From positions 1 to 42,547 of the forward strand of contig JAJYBR010000011.1 in assembly GCA_021778895.1 (NCBI GenBank): DNA of 42,547 bases. The letters run 5' to 3'. The translations under genes were made by a program, and so were the position numbers. The stretch is from Actinomycetes bacterium (GTDB taxonomy: Bacteria; Actinomycetota; Acidimicrobiia; Acidimicrobiales; RAAP-2). The notes beneath the pieces are model-generated. The model did no database searches, was not told the DNA's origin, and saw only the letters and a list, made by a program, of their open reading frames with translations. Below, piece by piece: positions 7,464 through 14,745 of the stretch (positions are counted from its first letter, which is position 1; each line of letters opens with the position of its first letter).

Positions 7464-8576
7464 GGTGATCGTGACGTTGTGTGCGAGAACGGGCCGCGGG
7501 GCACGACCCATGGCGCGGAGGTGGCGGAAGTGCGAGGCCACGGCCGCGTGAAACGACGGCTGGACGCGCCGAGGGATTCCGTAGTCGTGGCACACGGCGG
7601 TGACGACGGGGGCGATGAGGGGATAGGCCGTGTGGGGCACGCGCGGGAAGAGGTGGTGCTCGGTCTGGTGATCGAGCCCCCCCGCGTACCAGCGAAAGAG
7701 TCGGCTCAGGGGACCGGATCCGTGTGAGAAGTCGAGGCTCGAGCGAACCTGCCACTCGTGCCACTGGTAGGGCGGGCGCGAACCCGCCTCGGCGAATTCG
7801 GCGCCCTCGACCACGTGGGCCGACTGAAAGACGACGCCGAGGAGAAAACCCACGGCGAAGATCACCGCGAGCGCACCGACGGCCACGGTCCAGAACGGAT
7901 GGTTCAATGATGGCAAACCCAGCATCACGGCGATGAACCCCACCTTGGTGAGCACGGCGACTGTCGCATCCGACAGCCGTGATCTCGACTTACGGACGTG
8001 GCGCGAGGCGCCGACCAGCGTGGCGAGGTCATTGAACATGATCTCCAGCACGGTGAAGCAGTAGAGCGGCCAGAGGTAGAGGTGCTGGTAGCGATGCCAG
8101 AAGTAGCGGCGCTGGAACGGCGCGAGGCGGGCAAGCGGTCCCAGGTTGATGTCCGCGTCGATGCCGGCGACGTTGGGCGACCCGTGGTGCAAGGTGTTGT
8201 GACGATACAGCCAGCGATTGGCATCCGCCCCCACCGCGAACATGCTCCAGCCGACGATGCGATTCGCGCGTGACAGACGCTTCGTGGGTGCGTTGAAGAA
8301 GGCGTTGTGGTTGGCGTCGTGCTGGATGTTGAAGCCGACTGCGGCGAAGGCCAGCGCGAGCGACGTGGCGGCCGTCGCACTCTCGAGCCAGCCCGAGGCC
8401 AGGATGACGCCGGTGAAGCTCGCCGCGTACCACAGGGCGATGACGACGGCCTTGACGTGCAGCCGGCGGCGGGCCTCTCGCAAGGTCTCGGGATCGAGTC
8501 GGGCGGTGACTGCCCGGGTCAGTGCACCGGCGAAGCCCCCTGCCACAGCCGGTTCGGGACCGGCGGAAATGCTCAC
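7458..8576 (-). CDS. Membrane fatty acid desaturase (acyl-CoA/acyl-lipid front-end type)
   Basis: A 372-residue integral-membrane di-iron enzyme with the three histidine boxes of the desaturase family: HDANH (86-90), HNTLHH (126-131) and HQTEHH (303-308). The last, with Q in place of the first H, is typical of front-end (delta-5/6-like) and mycobacterial DesA3/linoleoyl-CoA-type desaturases. Hydrophobic segments lie at about 43-63, 70-85, 165-190 and 210-250. It introduces a cis double bond into acyl chains using O2 and electrons from a reductase not encoded nearby. The GTG start has a weak AAGGG about 10 nt upstream. It sits alone in the accessory segment, convergent with the deacetylase. 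Regiospecificity cannot be read from sequence. Confidence 0.88.
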   Translation of the reverse strand: MSISAGPEPAVAGGFAGALTRAVTARLDPETLREARRRLHVKAVVIALWYAASFTGVILASGWLESATAATSLALAFAAVGFNIQHDANHNAFFNAPTKRLSRANRIVGWSMFAVGADANRWLYRHNTLHHGSPNVAGIDADINLGPLARLAPFQRRYFWHRYQHLYLWPLYCFTVLEIMFNDLATLVGASRHVRKSRSRLSDATVAVLTKVGFIAVMLGLPSLNHPFWTVAVGALAVIFAVGFLLGVVFQSAHVVEGAEFAEAGSRPPYQWHEWQVRSSLDFSHGSGPLSRLFRWYAGGLDHQTEHHLFPRVPHTAYPLIAPVVTAVCHDYGIPRRVQPSFHAAVASHFRHLRAMGRAPRPVLAHNVTITR

Positions 8577-8874
8577 TATCGTGCTGGCCCTTCGTGACGG
8601 AGTGCACCCAGTGTACGGTCGACTTCGCCGAACGCGACGGTTGGCCGCGGGGCCGGCGAGAGGTTGGACGACTGCCGGGCCAGGAGTTGGGTCTGCGACG
8701 GATACCGCGGTCGCGACCTGGTAGGGCGCGGTCGTCTCGCCCCTGTCGCAGTGGTGGTACGGGTCGATGCTGCGTGCCGCACCCTCGTGCGGCCCGGTCC
8801 CGTTACCTCAGGGGCAGTTTCAACCGGTGATCGCAACATCTCGGTGAGTTGGGGAAACTTGATCTGACCGAGGA
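8577..8874. other. Non-coding segment upstream of the IS remnants
   Basis: About 300 bp with no credible gene on either strand. Near its end, at about 8817-8837, lies GTTTCAACCGGTGATCGCAAC, which resembles the outer end of some actinobacterial IS elements. No matching partner end was found, so it is only a hint of a further decayed element. Confidence 0.4.
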
Positions 8875-9070
8875 GAGTCCACAATGGGAATGCCGCACTT
8901 GAATGCGGATATACCAAGGTGCTGGGCTATCACCCGGTGCTGGCGACACGGGCCAAGACCGGTGAGGTCCTGCACGTGCGCTTTCGCAAGGGTTCGGCCA
9001 ACACTCAGCGCGGCGCCCAGAGGTTCGTGTGAGAGATCGTGGGACGGGTGCGCCGGGCCGGGGCGAGCGG
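8875..9070 (+). pseudogene. IS1380-family transposase remnant
   Basis: In one frame the segment reads VHNGNAALECGYTKVLGYHP and then VLATRAKTGEVLHVRFRKGSANTQRGAQRFV, a stop (TGA at 9029-9031), and EIVGRVRRAGASG. GY-KVLGYHP-LATR-TGEVLH-R-RKG-ANT-RG-RFV is the highly conserved central block of IS1380 transposases. The N-terminal third and everything after the RRAG block are missing, an in-frame TGA replaces one codon, and a TGA also precedes the fragment. It is clearly non-functional. It joins directly to the IS481 fragment that follows. Confidence 0.72.
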
Positions 9071-9395
9071 CGCACCCCCGTCGTCGCCTACGAGAGTCGC
9101 GAGAGACTCGGGCCCCACACGCTCATCCACAAGCCCCACTATCACTTGCGCACTGACATCGTCGACGCGCGGACACGTCTCTTTGCGCTACCTCGGCCGG
9201 CTGCGCCACCTCAACGTTGGCTGGCGCTACCGGGGCGAGCGCGTCTACCTCTACATCATCGACCAGCACGTGGTGATCGTCAACCACGACGGGGAGCTCG
9301 TGGGCACCGTCACCCTCGACCTGGAGCGGGACTACCACCCCATCGATCGCGGTGTGCCAGACTCGGCGCAGGTTCGGATGTCCACGATGTCGTGA
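9065..9395 (+). pseudogene. IS481-family transposase 3' remnant with frameshift
   Basis: The segment encodes ERRTPVVAYESRERLGPHT, then HYHLRTDIVDARTR, and then, after a +1 frameshift near 9165-9180, VSLRYLGRLRHLNVGWRYRG followed by DGELVGTVTLDLERDYHPID and a stop at 9393-9395. This is the C-terminal domain of IS481-type integrases (the R-PVVAY linker, the SLRY-GRL-HLN/IG-Y-G block and the terminal DGELxxxxTLDxxRDYxPI). The DDE core is absent and the reading frame is broken, so this is a remnant. It lies immediately left of the intact ISL3 element. Confidence 0.72.
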
Positions 9396-9401
9396 CACAT
9401 C

Positions 9402-9409
9402 ACAAAACG
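9402..9409. repeat. Left copy of 8-bp target-site duplication
   Basis: ACAAAACG directly abuts the left inverted repeat of the ISL3 element and is identical to 10829-10836 on its right. Eight base pairs is the duplication length of the ISL3 family. Confidence 0.9.
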
Positions 9410-9433
9410 GGGTCATCGGATTTCAGTGGGGTG
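9410..9433 (+). repeat. ISL3 element left inverted repeat
   Basis: Begins GGGTCATCGGATTTC and ends GGGGTG. It matches the reverse complement of 10805-10828 at 17 of 24 positions, with mismatches concentrated in the middle (positions 14-18). Confidence 0.85.
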
Positions 9434-9461
9434 ACCGCTATTTCGGGGTCCCCGCGGAGAC

Positions 9462-9516
9462 GACGAAGGTGCCTCAGGCTTGAGGTGTGATCCAACAGTC
9501 CCGAAGCACCTTCGTC
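9462..9516 (+). promoter_or_regulatory. Stem-loop enclosing the transposase ribosome-binding site and start
   Basis: GACGAAGGTGC (9462-9472) is perfectly complementary to GCACCTTCGTC (9506-9516), an 11-bp stem. The 33-nt loop contains the GTG start at 9487. Inside it a smaller hairpin CCTCA-GGCT-TGAGG (9472-9485) ties up GAGG, the only Shine-Dalgarno-like sequence. Read-through transcripts entering the element would fold this way, which would limit transposase synthesis, as known for other IS families. The structure is seen; the function is inferred. Confidence 0.6.
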
Positions 9517-10800
9517 ATCACCGACCCTACTGAGATCGTCCGGGCCCTGGTGGGCCTGAAGGACGTCCGTGTGCTCGCCTACGAGCGTCGTGGGCCGGAC
9601 ACCCGCCTCGTGATCGAGCAGACTCTCGACGAGGTCCGCTGTCCGCGCTGCGCGGGAGCGGCCCGGGTCAAGGACCGGCCGGTCGTGACCTACATCGACC
9701 TGCCCGTGTTCGGCTCTCCCATGCGCCTGACGTGGCGCAAGCACCGGATGCGCTGCGTGGATCCGGCGTGCGCGATGACGACCTGGGTGCTGCGCGACCA
9801 CCGGATCGCGGCCGTGAGCTGCCTGCTGACGACCCGGGCGGCCAAGTGGGCGACCGAGCAGGTGGGCACCGGCCGCTCAGTCAAGGAGGTCGCCGCCGAG
9901 CTGGGCTGTGAGTGGCATACGATCAACGACGCCGTGCTCACCTATGGCGGGGCTCTCCTCGCCGCCGACAAGAAGCGCCTCACCAAGACCACGGCCATCG
10001 GCCTGGACGAGACGAACTTCGTGCGCCTGGCCGACCAGCACACCAGCTACGCCACCACAGTCTGTGACGTGACGAACCACCAGATCATCGACATTCTGGC
10101 GAGCCGACACTTCGTCGACGTCGCCCAGTGGATGGCTGATCAGGGGCTCGACTGGCGTTCACGCATCACCTACGGAGCCTTAGACATGTCCGCCACCTAC
10201 GCCGCTGTCTACTCGGCGATGCTGCCGCGAGCCGCCCAGGTCGTCGACCCGTTCCACGCGGTCGCGCTCGCCAACCGGGCCCTTGACGCGATCCGCCGCC
10301 GGGTCCAGATCGAGCAGCTGGGCCACCGCGGGCGCCGCGACGACCCGCTCTTCCAGGTGCGCCGACTGCTCACGCGCGCCGAGGAGAGCCTCACTCCCGA
10401 GGCGGCCGAGCGGCTGGGGGTGCTGCTGAGCCTCGGTGACCCCACGGCTGAGGTCGCTGTCGCCTACCGGGTGAAAGAGCGTCTCCGCGACTTCTACCGC
10501 GAGAGCGACCCGGCACTCGCTGAGGCTCTTCTCGCCGACCTGCGCGACAAGTGCTTGGCGCGATCCATGCCGCCCGAGATCCGTCGGCTCGGCAGGACGA
10601 TTCGGACCTGGTTCGCGAAAATGTGCAACTTCCACCTGGCCCGACTCACCAACGGGCCCACCGAGTCACTTAACAACCTCATCAAGCGCATCAAGCGTGT
10701 CGGCTTCGGGTTCCGCAACTTCGAGAACTACCGAATCCGAGCTCTCCTCTACGCCGGCAAGCCCAACTGGCGAGTTCTCGGCTCGATCGTGGTTCGATGA
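9487..10800 (+). CDS. ISL3-family transposase
   Basis: A 437-residue DDE transposase that cuts and rejoins the ends of its own element. The N-terminus has the ISL3 zinc-binding region CPRC (52-55) with a second Cys pair at 90 and 95, followed by a helix-turn-helix region (about 125-155, TGRSVKEVAAELGCEWHTIND). The catalytic triad is visible as D174 in IGLDETNF, D254 in QVVDPFHAVALAN and E393 in LTNGPTESLNNLIK, the last within the family signature continuing to KRVGFGFRNFENYR. Length is typical and there are no stops or frameshifts. The start is the GTG within a hairpin loop. Confidence 0.95.
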   Translation: MIQQSRSTFVITDPTEIVRALVGLKDVRVLAYERRGPDTRLVIEQTLDEVRCPRCAGAARVKDRPVVTYIDLPVFGSPMRLTWRKHRMRCVDPACAMTTWVLRDHRIAAVSCLLTTRAAKWATEQVGTGRSVKEVAAELGCEWHTINDAVLTYGGALLAADKKRLTKTTAIGLDETNFVRLADQHTSYATTVCDVTNHQIIDILASRHFVDVAQWMADQGLDWRSRITYGALDMSATYAAVYSAMLPRAAQVVDPFHAVALANRALDAIRRRVQIEQLGHRGRRDDPLFQVRRLLTRAEESLTPEAAERLGVLLSLGDPTAEVAVAYRVKERLRDFYRESDPALAEALLADLRDKCLARSMPPEIRRLGRTIRTWFAKMCNFHLARLTNGPTESLNNLIKRIKRVGFGFRNFENYRIRALLYAGKPNWRVLGSIVVR

Positions 10801-10804
10801 GGGA

Positions 10805-10828
10805 CACCCCGTCAGATTCCGATGAGCC
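10805..10828 (-). repeat. ISL3 element right inverted repeat
   Basis: Read on the reverse strand it begins GGCTCATCGGAATC and ends GGGGTG, pairing with the left end at 9410-9433. It starts four bases after the transposase stop codon. Confidence 0.85.
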
Positions 10829-10836
10829 ACAAAACG
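10829..10836. repeat. Right copy of 8-bp target-site duplication
   Basis: ACAAAACG, identical to 9402-9409. On the tRNA strand it reads CGTTTTGT immediately after the discriminator base, so the original site was the T-rich stretch just downstream of the tRNA gene, possibly its terminator or processing region. Confidence 0.9.
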
Positions 10837-10908
10837 TGCCCCCGGCAGGATTCGAACCTGCGCACATGGCTCCGGAGGCCAATGCTCTATCCCCTGAGCT
10901 ACGGGGGC
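10837..10908 (-). tRNA. tRNA-Arg (anticodon CCG)
   Basis: The reverse strand folds into a full cloverleaf: acceptor GCCCCCG/CGGGGGC with discriminator A, D-arm GCTC-AGGGGATA-GAGC, anticodon arm TTGGC-CTCCGGA-GCCAT with CCG in the loop, and T-arm GCAGG-TTCGAAT-CCTGC. It reads the CGG arginine codon. The pair at the base of the anticodon stem is a U-U mismatch. CCA is not encoded. The position just upstream of lysA, divergent, matches actinobacterial synteny. The 3' end abuts the target duplication of the ISL3 element. Confidence 0.95.
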
Positions 10909-10918
10909 AACGCCCGTC

Positions 10919-10924
10919 AGCCTA
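10919..10924 (-). promoter_or_regulatory. -10 element of the tRNA-Arg gene
   Basis: Reverse-strand TAGGCT lies 10 nt before the tRNA 5' end. GTGACC, 18 nt further upstream (plus positions 10943-10948), is a reasonable -35, and it abuts the divergent lysA -10. Confidence 0.45.
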
Positions 10925-10948
10925 CCGGAGCATCGGGGGTGCGGTCAC

Positions 10949-10954
10949 TAGTGT
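10949..10954 (+). promoter_or_regulatory. Leaderless-type -10 element of lysA
   Basis: TAGTGT, six bases (TCGGGG), then the lysA ATG. There is no Shine-Dalgarno and no leader, so a lysine riboswitch is excluded for this promoter. Confidence 0.5.
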
Positions 10955-10960
10955 TCGGGG

Positions 10961-12268
10961 ATGGCCGGACCCCTGCCGCCAGCGCTGTTGCCGGACTCCG
11001 CGCAGGTCGGCGAGTCCGACGTCACGCTGGGCGGGGTGTCCCTGGGCGAGCTGGCCGAGCGCTTCGGCACGCCGCTGTTCGTCTACGACGAGGCGACGCT
11101 GCGCGCCCGCTGCCGCGAGGCGGCCGACGCGTTCGACGAGGGAACGGCGTATGCCTCGAAGGCCTTCCTGTGCGGGGCGATGGCCCGCCTGGCGCGCGAG
11201 GAGGGGCTGTGGCTGGACGTGGCGACGGGAGGCGAGTACGACGTCGCCCGCCGGGCCGGCGTACCGGCCAGCCGCCTGGTGCTGCACGGCAACAACAAGT
11301 CGTCAGCCGAGCTCGAGCGCGCGGTCGACGAGGGGGTGCACCGCGTGGTCGTGGACAGCCACGACGAGATCGACCGGCTCGGTACCCTGGTCGGATCCCA
11401 CCGGGTGCTCGACGTGCTCGTGCGCGTCACGCCGGGGGTCGAGGCGCACACCCACGAGTTCGTGCGCACCGGGCAGGAGGACTCCAAGTTCGGGTTCTCC
11501 ATCGCCACGGGCGCGGCCCGCGAGGCCGTGACTCGCCTGCGCCAGATGCGGGGGATCCGGCTGCGGGGTCTCCACAGCCATATCGGATCGCAGATCTTCG
11601 AGCTCGACGGCTACCGCGAGGCCTTCGCCGTGGTGGCGGCGTTCGCCGGCGAGTGGCCGGTCGAGGAGATCAGCGTGGGCGGCGGGCTCGGCGTGCCCTA
11701 CGTCGAGGGGGAGAGCGCGCCGTCGCTGACCACCTGGGCCGCCGCCGTGCGCGCGGCCGCCCAGTCCTGCGGGGTCCCGTCCGCCATCCGGCTGACGGCC
11801 GAGCCGGGCCGGGCGATCGTGGCCCAGGCGGCGATCACGCTGTACCGCGTGGGGACCGTGAAGGACGTGCCCCAGCGCCGCTACCTGGCCGTCGACGGGG
11901 GCATGAGCGACAACCCGCGACCCGTGCTCTACGGATCGGGCTACGAGGTCTTCGACGTGGGCCGTCCCGCCGAGGCGCGCCCCCAAGCGGTGCGGGTCGT
12001 CGGCAAGCACTGCGAGAGCGGCGACGTCCTGGTCGAGGAGGGCTGGCTGCCCGAGGGCACCGGTGTGGGCGACCTCGTGGCCACGCCGGTGACCGGCGCC
12101 TACGGCTATGCGATGGCCTCGACCTACAACCGGGTGGGCCGCCCGCCGGTGGTCTTCGTGGCCGACGGGCGGGCGCGCCTCGTCCTGCGACGCGAGACCT
12201 TCGACGACCTGGCGGCACTCGAGGTCGACCCCACGGCGCCGCCCGACGCGGCTGCGGGCCTGGGTTAG
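10961..12268 (+). CDS. lysA: Diaminopimelate decarboxylase
   Basis: 435 residues; decarboxylates meso-diaminopimelate to L-lysine with PLP in the cytoplasm. The fold-type III (alanine-racemase-like) barrel shows the PLP lysine in YASKAFL (K67), HGNNKS, the HSHIGSQI phosphate-region motif, [16 protein letters not shown], and the C-terminal catalytic motif CESGDVL contributing Cys from the partner subunit. Length is normal. ATG 10961 is fixed by the -10 element six bases upstream. It heads the lysA-hom-thrC-rho series; hom follows after 9 bp. Its TAG stop is part of the predicted hom promoter. Confidence 0.96.
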   Translation: MAGPLPPALLPDSAQVGESDVTLGGVSLGELAERFGTPLFVYDEATLRARCREAADAFDEGTAYASKAFLCGAMARLAREEGLWLDVATGGEYDVARRAGVPASRLVLHGNNKSSAELERAVDEGVHRVVVDSHDEIDRLGTLVGSHRVLDVLVRVTPGVEAHTHEFVRTGQEDSKFGFSIATGAAREAVTRLRQMRGIRLRGLHSHIGSQIFELDGYREAFAVVAAFAGEWPVEEISVGGGLGVPYVEGESAPSLTTWAAAVRAAAQSCGVPSAIRLTAEPGRAIVAQAAITLYRVGTVKDVPQRRYLAVDGGMSDNPRPVLYGSGYEVFDVGRPAEARPQAVRVVGKHCESGDVLVEEGWLPEGTGVGDLVATPVTGAYGYAMASTYNRVGRPPVVFVADGRARLVLRRETFDDLAALEVDPTAPPDAAAGLG

Positions 12269-12271
12269 CCT
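12266..12271 (+). promoter_or_regulatory. Leaderless-type -10 element of hom, overlapping the lysA stop
   Basis: TAGCCT consists of the lysA stop codon TAG plus CCT, followed by six bases (GGATTG) and the hom ATG. It would let hom-thrC be transcribed independently of lysA as a leaderless mRNA. Confidence 0.45.
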
Positions 12272-12277
12272 GGATTG

Positions 12278-13576
12278 ATGGCGATCCCCACGGTGCGCGT
12301 CGGCGTGATCGGGGCGGGCAACGTGGGCGCGGCCCTGGTGGCGCTGCTCCTCGACCCGACGCGCCGGGTGGCTCTGGAGGACGCGGCGACGGCGTCGCTC
12401 GAGGTGGTGGCCGTGGCGGTCAACGACCCGACCAAGCCCCGCCCGGGGGTCCCGGCGGCGCTGGTGACCGGGGACGCCGCCGCGCTGGCCCAGCACGGCG
12501 ACATCGACGTCCTGGTCGAGGTCGCGGGCGGCCTCGCGCCCGCGGGCGATCTCATCGAGGCGGCCCTGCGCCGCGGGGTGTCAGTGGTCACGGCCAACAA
12601 GGCCCTGATGGCCCAGCGCGGTACCGAGCTGGCGCGACTGGCGCACGCCCACGGGGCCGACCTCTTCTACGAGGCGGCCGTCGGCGGCGCCGTGCCGATC
12701 CTGCGCGCATTGCGCACGTCGCTGGCCGGCGAGCGGATCGAGCGCGTGATCGGGATCGTCAACGGCACGACCAACTTCATTCTCTCGAAGATGACCGACG
12801 GCGGGCTCGACTACGACGCCGCCCTGGCCGAGGCCCAGGAGCGTGGCTTCGCCGAGGCCGATCCGCGTGCGGACGTGGAGGGCTTCGACGCCGCGGCCAA
12901 GGTCCTGATCCTGGCCTCGCTGGCCTTCGGGACCGAGCTGCGCGACGAGACGATCTCGCGCGAGGGGATCTCGTCGGTGCGCGCCTTCGACGTGGACTTC
13001 GCGCGCAAGGCCGGGTACGTGATCAAGCTGCTCGCGGTGGCCCAGCGCCACGGCGAGCACGGGCTGTCCCGCAGCGTCTACCCGGCGCTGGTCCCCGTGG
13101 ACCATCCGCTGGCCGCGGTCCACGGGGCCATGAACGCCGTCTTCGTCGAGGGCACCGTGGCCGGGCCCCTGATGTGGCTGGGCCCGGGGGCCGGTGGCGG
13201 GCCGACGGCCACGGCGGTGCTCGGCGACATCCTCGACGCCGCCCGCAACCGCGTGGCCCAGCGCCACGACGTGCCCTTCCTGGTCGACGACACGCTCGAG
13301 CGCGTGCCCGCGGGCGAGCTGTCCAGCGTGTACTACGTGAGCCTCGACGTCGTGGACCAGCCCGGCGTCCTGGCCGCGGTGGCGGGCACCTTCGCGCGCC
13401 ACCACGTCTCGATCCAGTCCATGGAGCAGTCGGGGGTGGGCGAGGAGGCCCGTCTGTCGTTCGTGACGCACCACGCGCGCGAGGCGGACATGGCCGCGAC
13501 CGTGGCCGAGCTGGCGACATTGGAGGCCGTCGACTCGATCGGGGCGCGGCTGCGAGTCATCGATGGAGGTGCGTGA
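12278..13576 (+). CDS. hom: Homoserine dehydrogenase (with ACT domain)
   Basis: 432 residues; reduces aspartate semialdehyde to homoserine with NAD(P)H, the branch point to threonine and methionine. Domains in order are the Rossmann NAD(P) domain with [13 protein letters not shown], the substrate domain with [21 protein letters not shown] and the signature [17 protein letters not shown] (catalytic Asp/Lys region), and a C-terminal ACT domain (about 345-432; [20 protein letters not shown]), which in relatives mediates threonine feedback inhibition. An alternative TTG start lies one codon upstream; ATG 12278 fits the promoter spacing. It overlaps thrC by one base (TGATG), so the two are translationally coupled. 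Confidence 0.96.
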   Translation: MAIPTVRVGVIGAGNVGAALVALLLDPTRRVALEDAATASLEVVAVAVNDPTKPRPGVPAALVTGDAAALAQHGDIDVLVEVAGGLAPAGDLIEAALRRGVSVVTANKALMAQRGTELARLAHAHGADLFYEAAVGGAVPILRALRTSLAGERIERVIGIVNGTTNFILSKMTDGGLDYDAALAEAQERGFAEADPRADVEGFDAAAKVLILASLAFGTELRDETISREGISSVRAFDVDFARKAGYVIKLLAVAQRHGEHGLSRSVYPALVPVDHPLAAVHGAMNAVFVEGTVAGPLMWLGPGAGGGPTATAVLGDILDAARNRVAQRHDVPFLVDDTLERVPAGELSSVYYVSLDVVDQPGVLAAVAGTFARHHVSIQSMEQSGVGEEARLSFVTHHAREADMAATVAELATLEAVDSIGARLRVIDGGA

Positions 13577-14613
13577 TGGAGGCGTGGCGCGGGCTGCTCC
13601 ACGAGTACGGGTCGTTCTTGAACCTCGAGGGGGTCAGCGACGTCGTGACGCTGCAGGAGGGCAATACGCCGCTGCTGCTCGCCGAGCGCCTCTCGGAGCG
13701 CGTGGGCGCCGAGGTCTGGCTGAAGTTCGAGGGCCTGAACCCGTCGGGATCGTTCAAGGATCGCGGCATGACCATGGCCATCACCAAGGCCAAGGCGCAA
13801 GGCGCCACGACGGTGGTGTGCGGGTCCACGGGCAACACCTCGGCGTCGGCTGCCGCCTACGCGGCCAAGGCCGGCATGGAGTGCGTCGTCCTGGTGCCCG
13901 AGGGCAAGATCGCGATGGGCAAGCTGGCCCAGGCCATCGTCTACGGCGCGCGCATCTTCCAGATCCGGGGCAACTTCGACCAGGCGCTGGACCTGGCGCG
14001 TGAGCTGACCCAGCATCTGCCCATCACCATCGTCAACTCGATCAACCCCGAGCGCATCGAGGGGCAGAAGACCGGAGCCTTCGAGCTCGTCGACGCCCTG
14101 GGCGACGCGCCCGACATCCTGGCGATCCCCGTCGGCAACGCGGGCAACATCACCGCGTACTGGCGCGGCTTCGTTCAGTACCACGAGCGGGGCCGGGCGG
14201 CGACCCTGCCGCGGATGTGGGGCTTCCAGGCAGCGGGCGCCGCCCCCATCGTGCTGGGCCACCCCGTCGCTCATCCCGAGACCATCGCCACCGCCATCCG
14301 GATCGGCAACCCGGCCAGCTGGGTCCCCGCCTTGGAGGTGGTCCACGAGTCCCTGGGCGACATCCGCGCCGTGAGCGACGAGGAGATCCTCGACGCCTAC
14401 CACTTCGTCGCGCGTCACGAGTCGGTGTTCTGCGAGCCGGCCTCGGCCGCCTCGGTCGCGGGCATCCTCAAGTACGGCGTGCCCGCGGGTTCCCGGGTCG
14501 TCTGCGTGCTCACCGGCAACGGGCTCAAGGATCCCGATACCGCACTGGGCACCGGGGAAGAGCCCCCAGTCGTGGACGCCAAGATCGATGCGCTGCTGGC
14601 CGCCTTGCGATGA
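13576..14613 (+). CDS. thrC: Threonine synthase
   Basis: 345 residues; PLP enzyme turning O-phosphohomoserine into threonine. It has LQEGNTPLL, the PLP lysine in [11 protein letters not shown] (K61), the phosphate-binding [14 protein letters not shown] loop, [12 protein letters not shown] and the C-terminal [10 protein letters not shown] and LTGNGLKDP motifs. The short, plant/archaeal-like actinobacterial form is expected at this length. The ATG shares its A with the hom TGA. The thrB (homoserine kinase) gene that commonly follows in actinomycetes is missing here; rho comes next after 132 bp. Confidence 0.95.
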   Translation: MEAWRGLLHEYGSFLNLEGVSDVVTLQEGNTPLLLAERLSERVGAEVWLKFEGLNPSGSFKDRGMTMAITKAKAQGATTVVCGSTGNTSASAAAYAAKAGMECVVLVPEGKIAMGKLAQAIVYGARIFQIRGNFDQALDLARELTQHLPITIVNSINPERIEGQKTGAFELVDALGDAPDILAIPVGNAGNITAYWRGFVQYHERGRAATLPRMWGFQAAGAAPIVLGHPVAHPETIATAIRIGNPASWVPALEVVHESLGDIRAVSDEEILDAYHFVARHESVFCEPASAASVAGILKYGVPAGSRVVCVLTGNGLKDPDTALGTGEEPPVVDAKIDALLAALR

Positions 14614-14700
14614 GCACGTCGGCGCTGTCGTGCGGCTAGACTGACCTCGTTATCCGCGAACGGCCGACGTGCCGACGCACGCGTGCCCGGGTAGCCCTCG

Positions 14701-14706
14701 CATACT
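14701..14706 (+). promoter_or_regulatory. Candidate -10 element of rho
   Basis: CATACT about 40 nt before the rho ATG predicts a leader of about 33 nt that contains GAGAAAGGACC. A second candidate, TAGACT at 14637-14642, would give a leader of about 100 nt. No clear attenuator hairpin was identified in the 132-bp gap. Confidence 0.4.
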
Positions 14707-14745
14707 TTTCTTCCTCGCACGGTCGGGGACGAGAAAGGACCCTCA

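Larger units (their letters stand above)
9410..10828 (+). mobile_element. Complete ISL3-family insertion sequence
   Basis: 1,419 bp bounded by imperfect 24-bp inverted repeats (9410-9433 and 10805-10828, 17 of 24 matching, both outer ends beginning GG-TCATCGG) and flanked by the perfect direct repeat ACAAAACG. It contains one full-length transposase. Intact ends, perfect target duplication and an unbroken gene indicate a recent and possibly still active insertion. It lies with its right duplication touching the 3' end of tRNA-Arg. Confidence 0.92.

Noticed and set aside
7226..7468. Small 80-codon frame downstream of the deacetylase
   Set aside because: It overlaps the deacetylase 3' end and the desaturase stop, has no Shine-Dalgarno and no recognisable domain; a lectin-like continuation was considered but the repeat motif is not kept.
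8817..8837. Sequence resembling an IS terminal repeat upstream of the IS1380 remnant
   Set aside because: No partner end, no duplication and no associated gene could be found, so it is not called as an element.
10837..10860. Possible att site at the tRNA-Arg 3' end for an integrative element
   Set aside because: I looked for a second copy of the tRNA 3' end (T-arm plus acceptor) in the window and saw none, and there is no tyrosine integrase. The only duplication is the 8-bp one made by the ISL3 element.
10909..10960. Lysine riboswitch upstream of lysA
   Set aside because: The space between tRNA-Arg and lysA is 52 bp and the predicted transcript is leaderless, far too short for such a structure.
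10822..14613. A very long open frame running through lysA and hom into thrC
   Set aside because: Only its last part (thrC, from 13576) has family motifs; upstream it is Arg/Gly/Pro-rich out-of-frame translation of lysA and hom, an effect of very high GC content.
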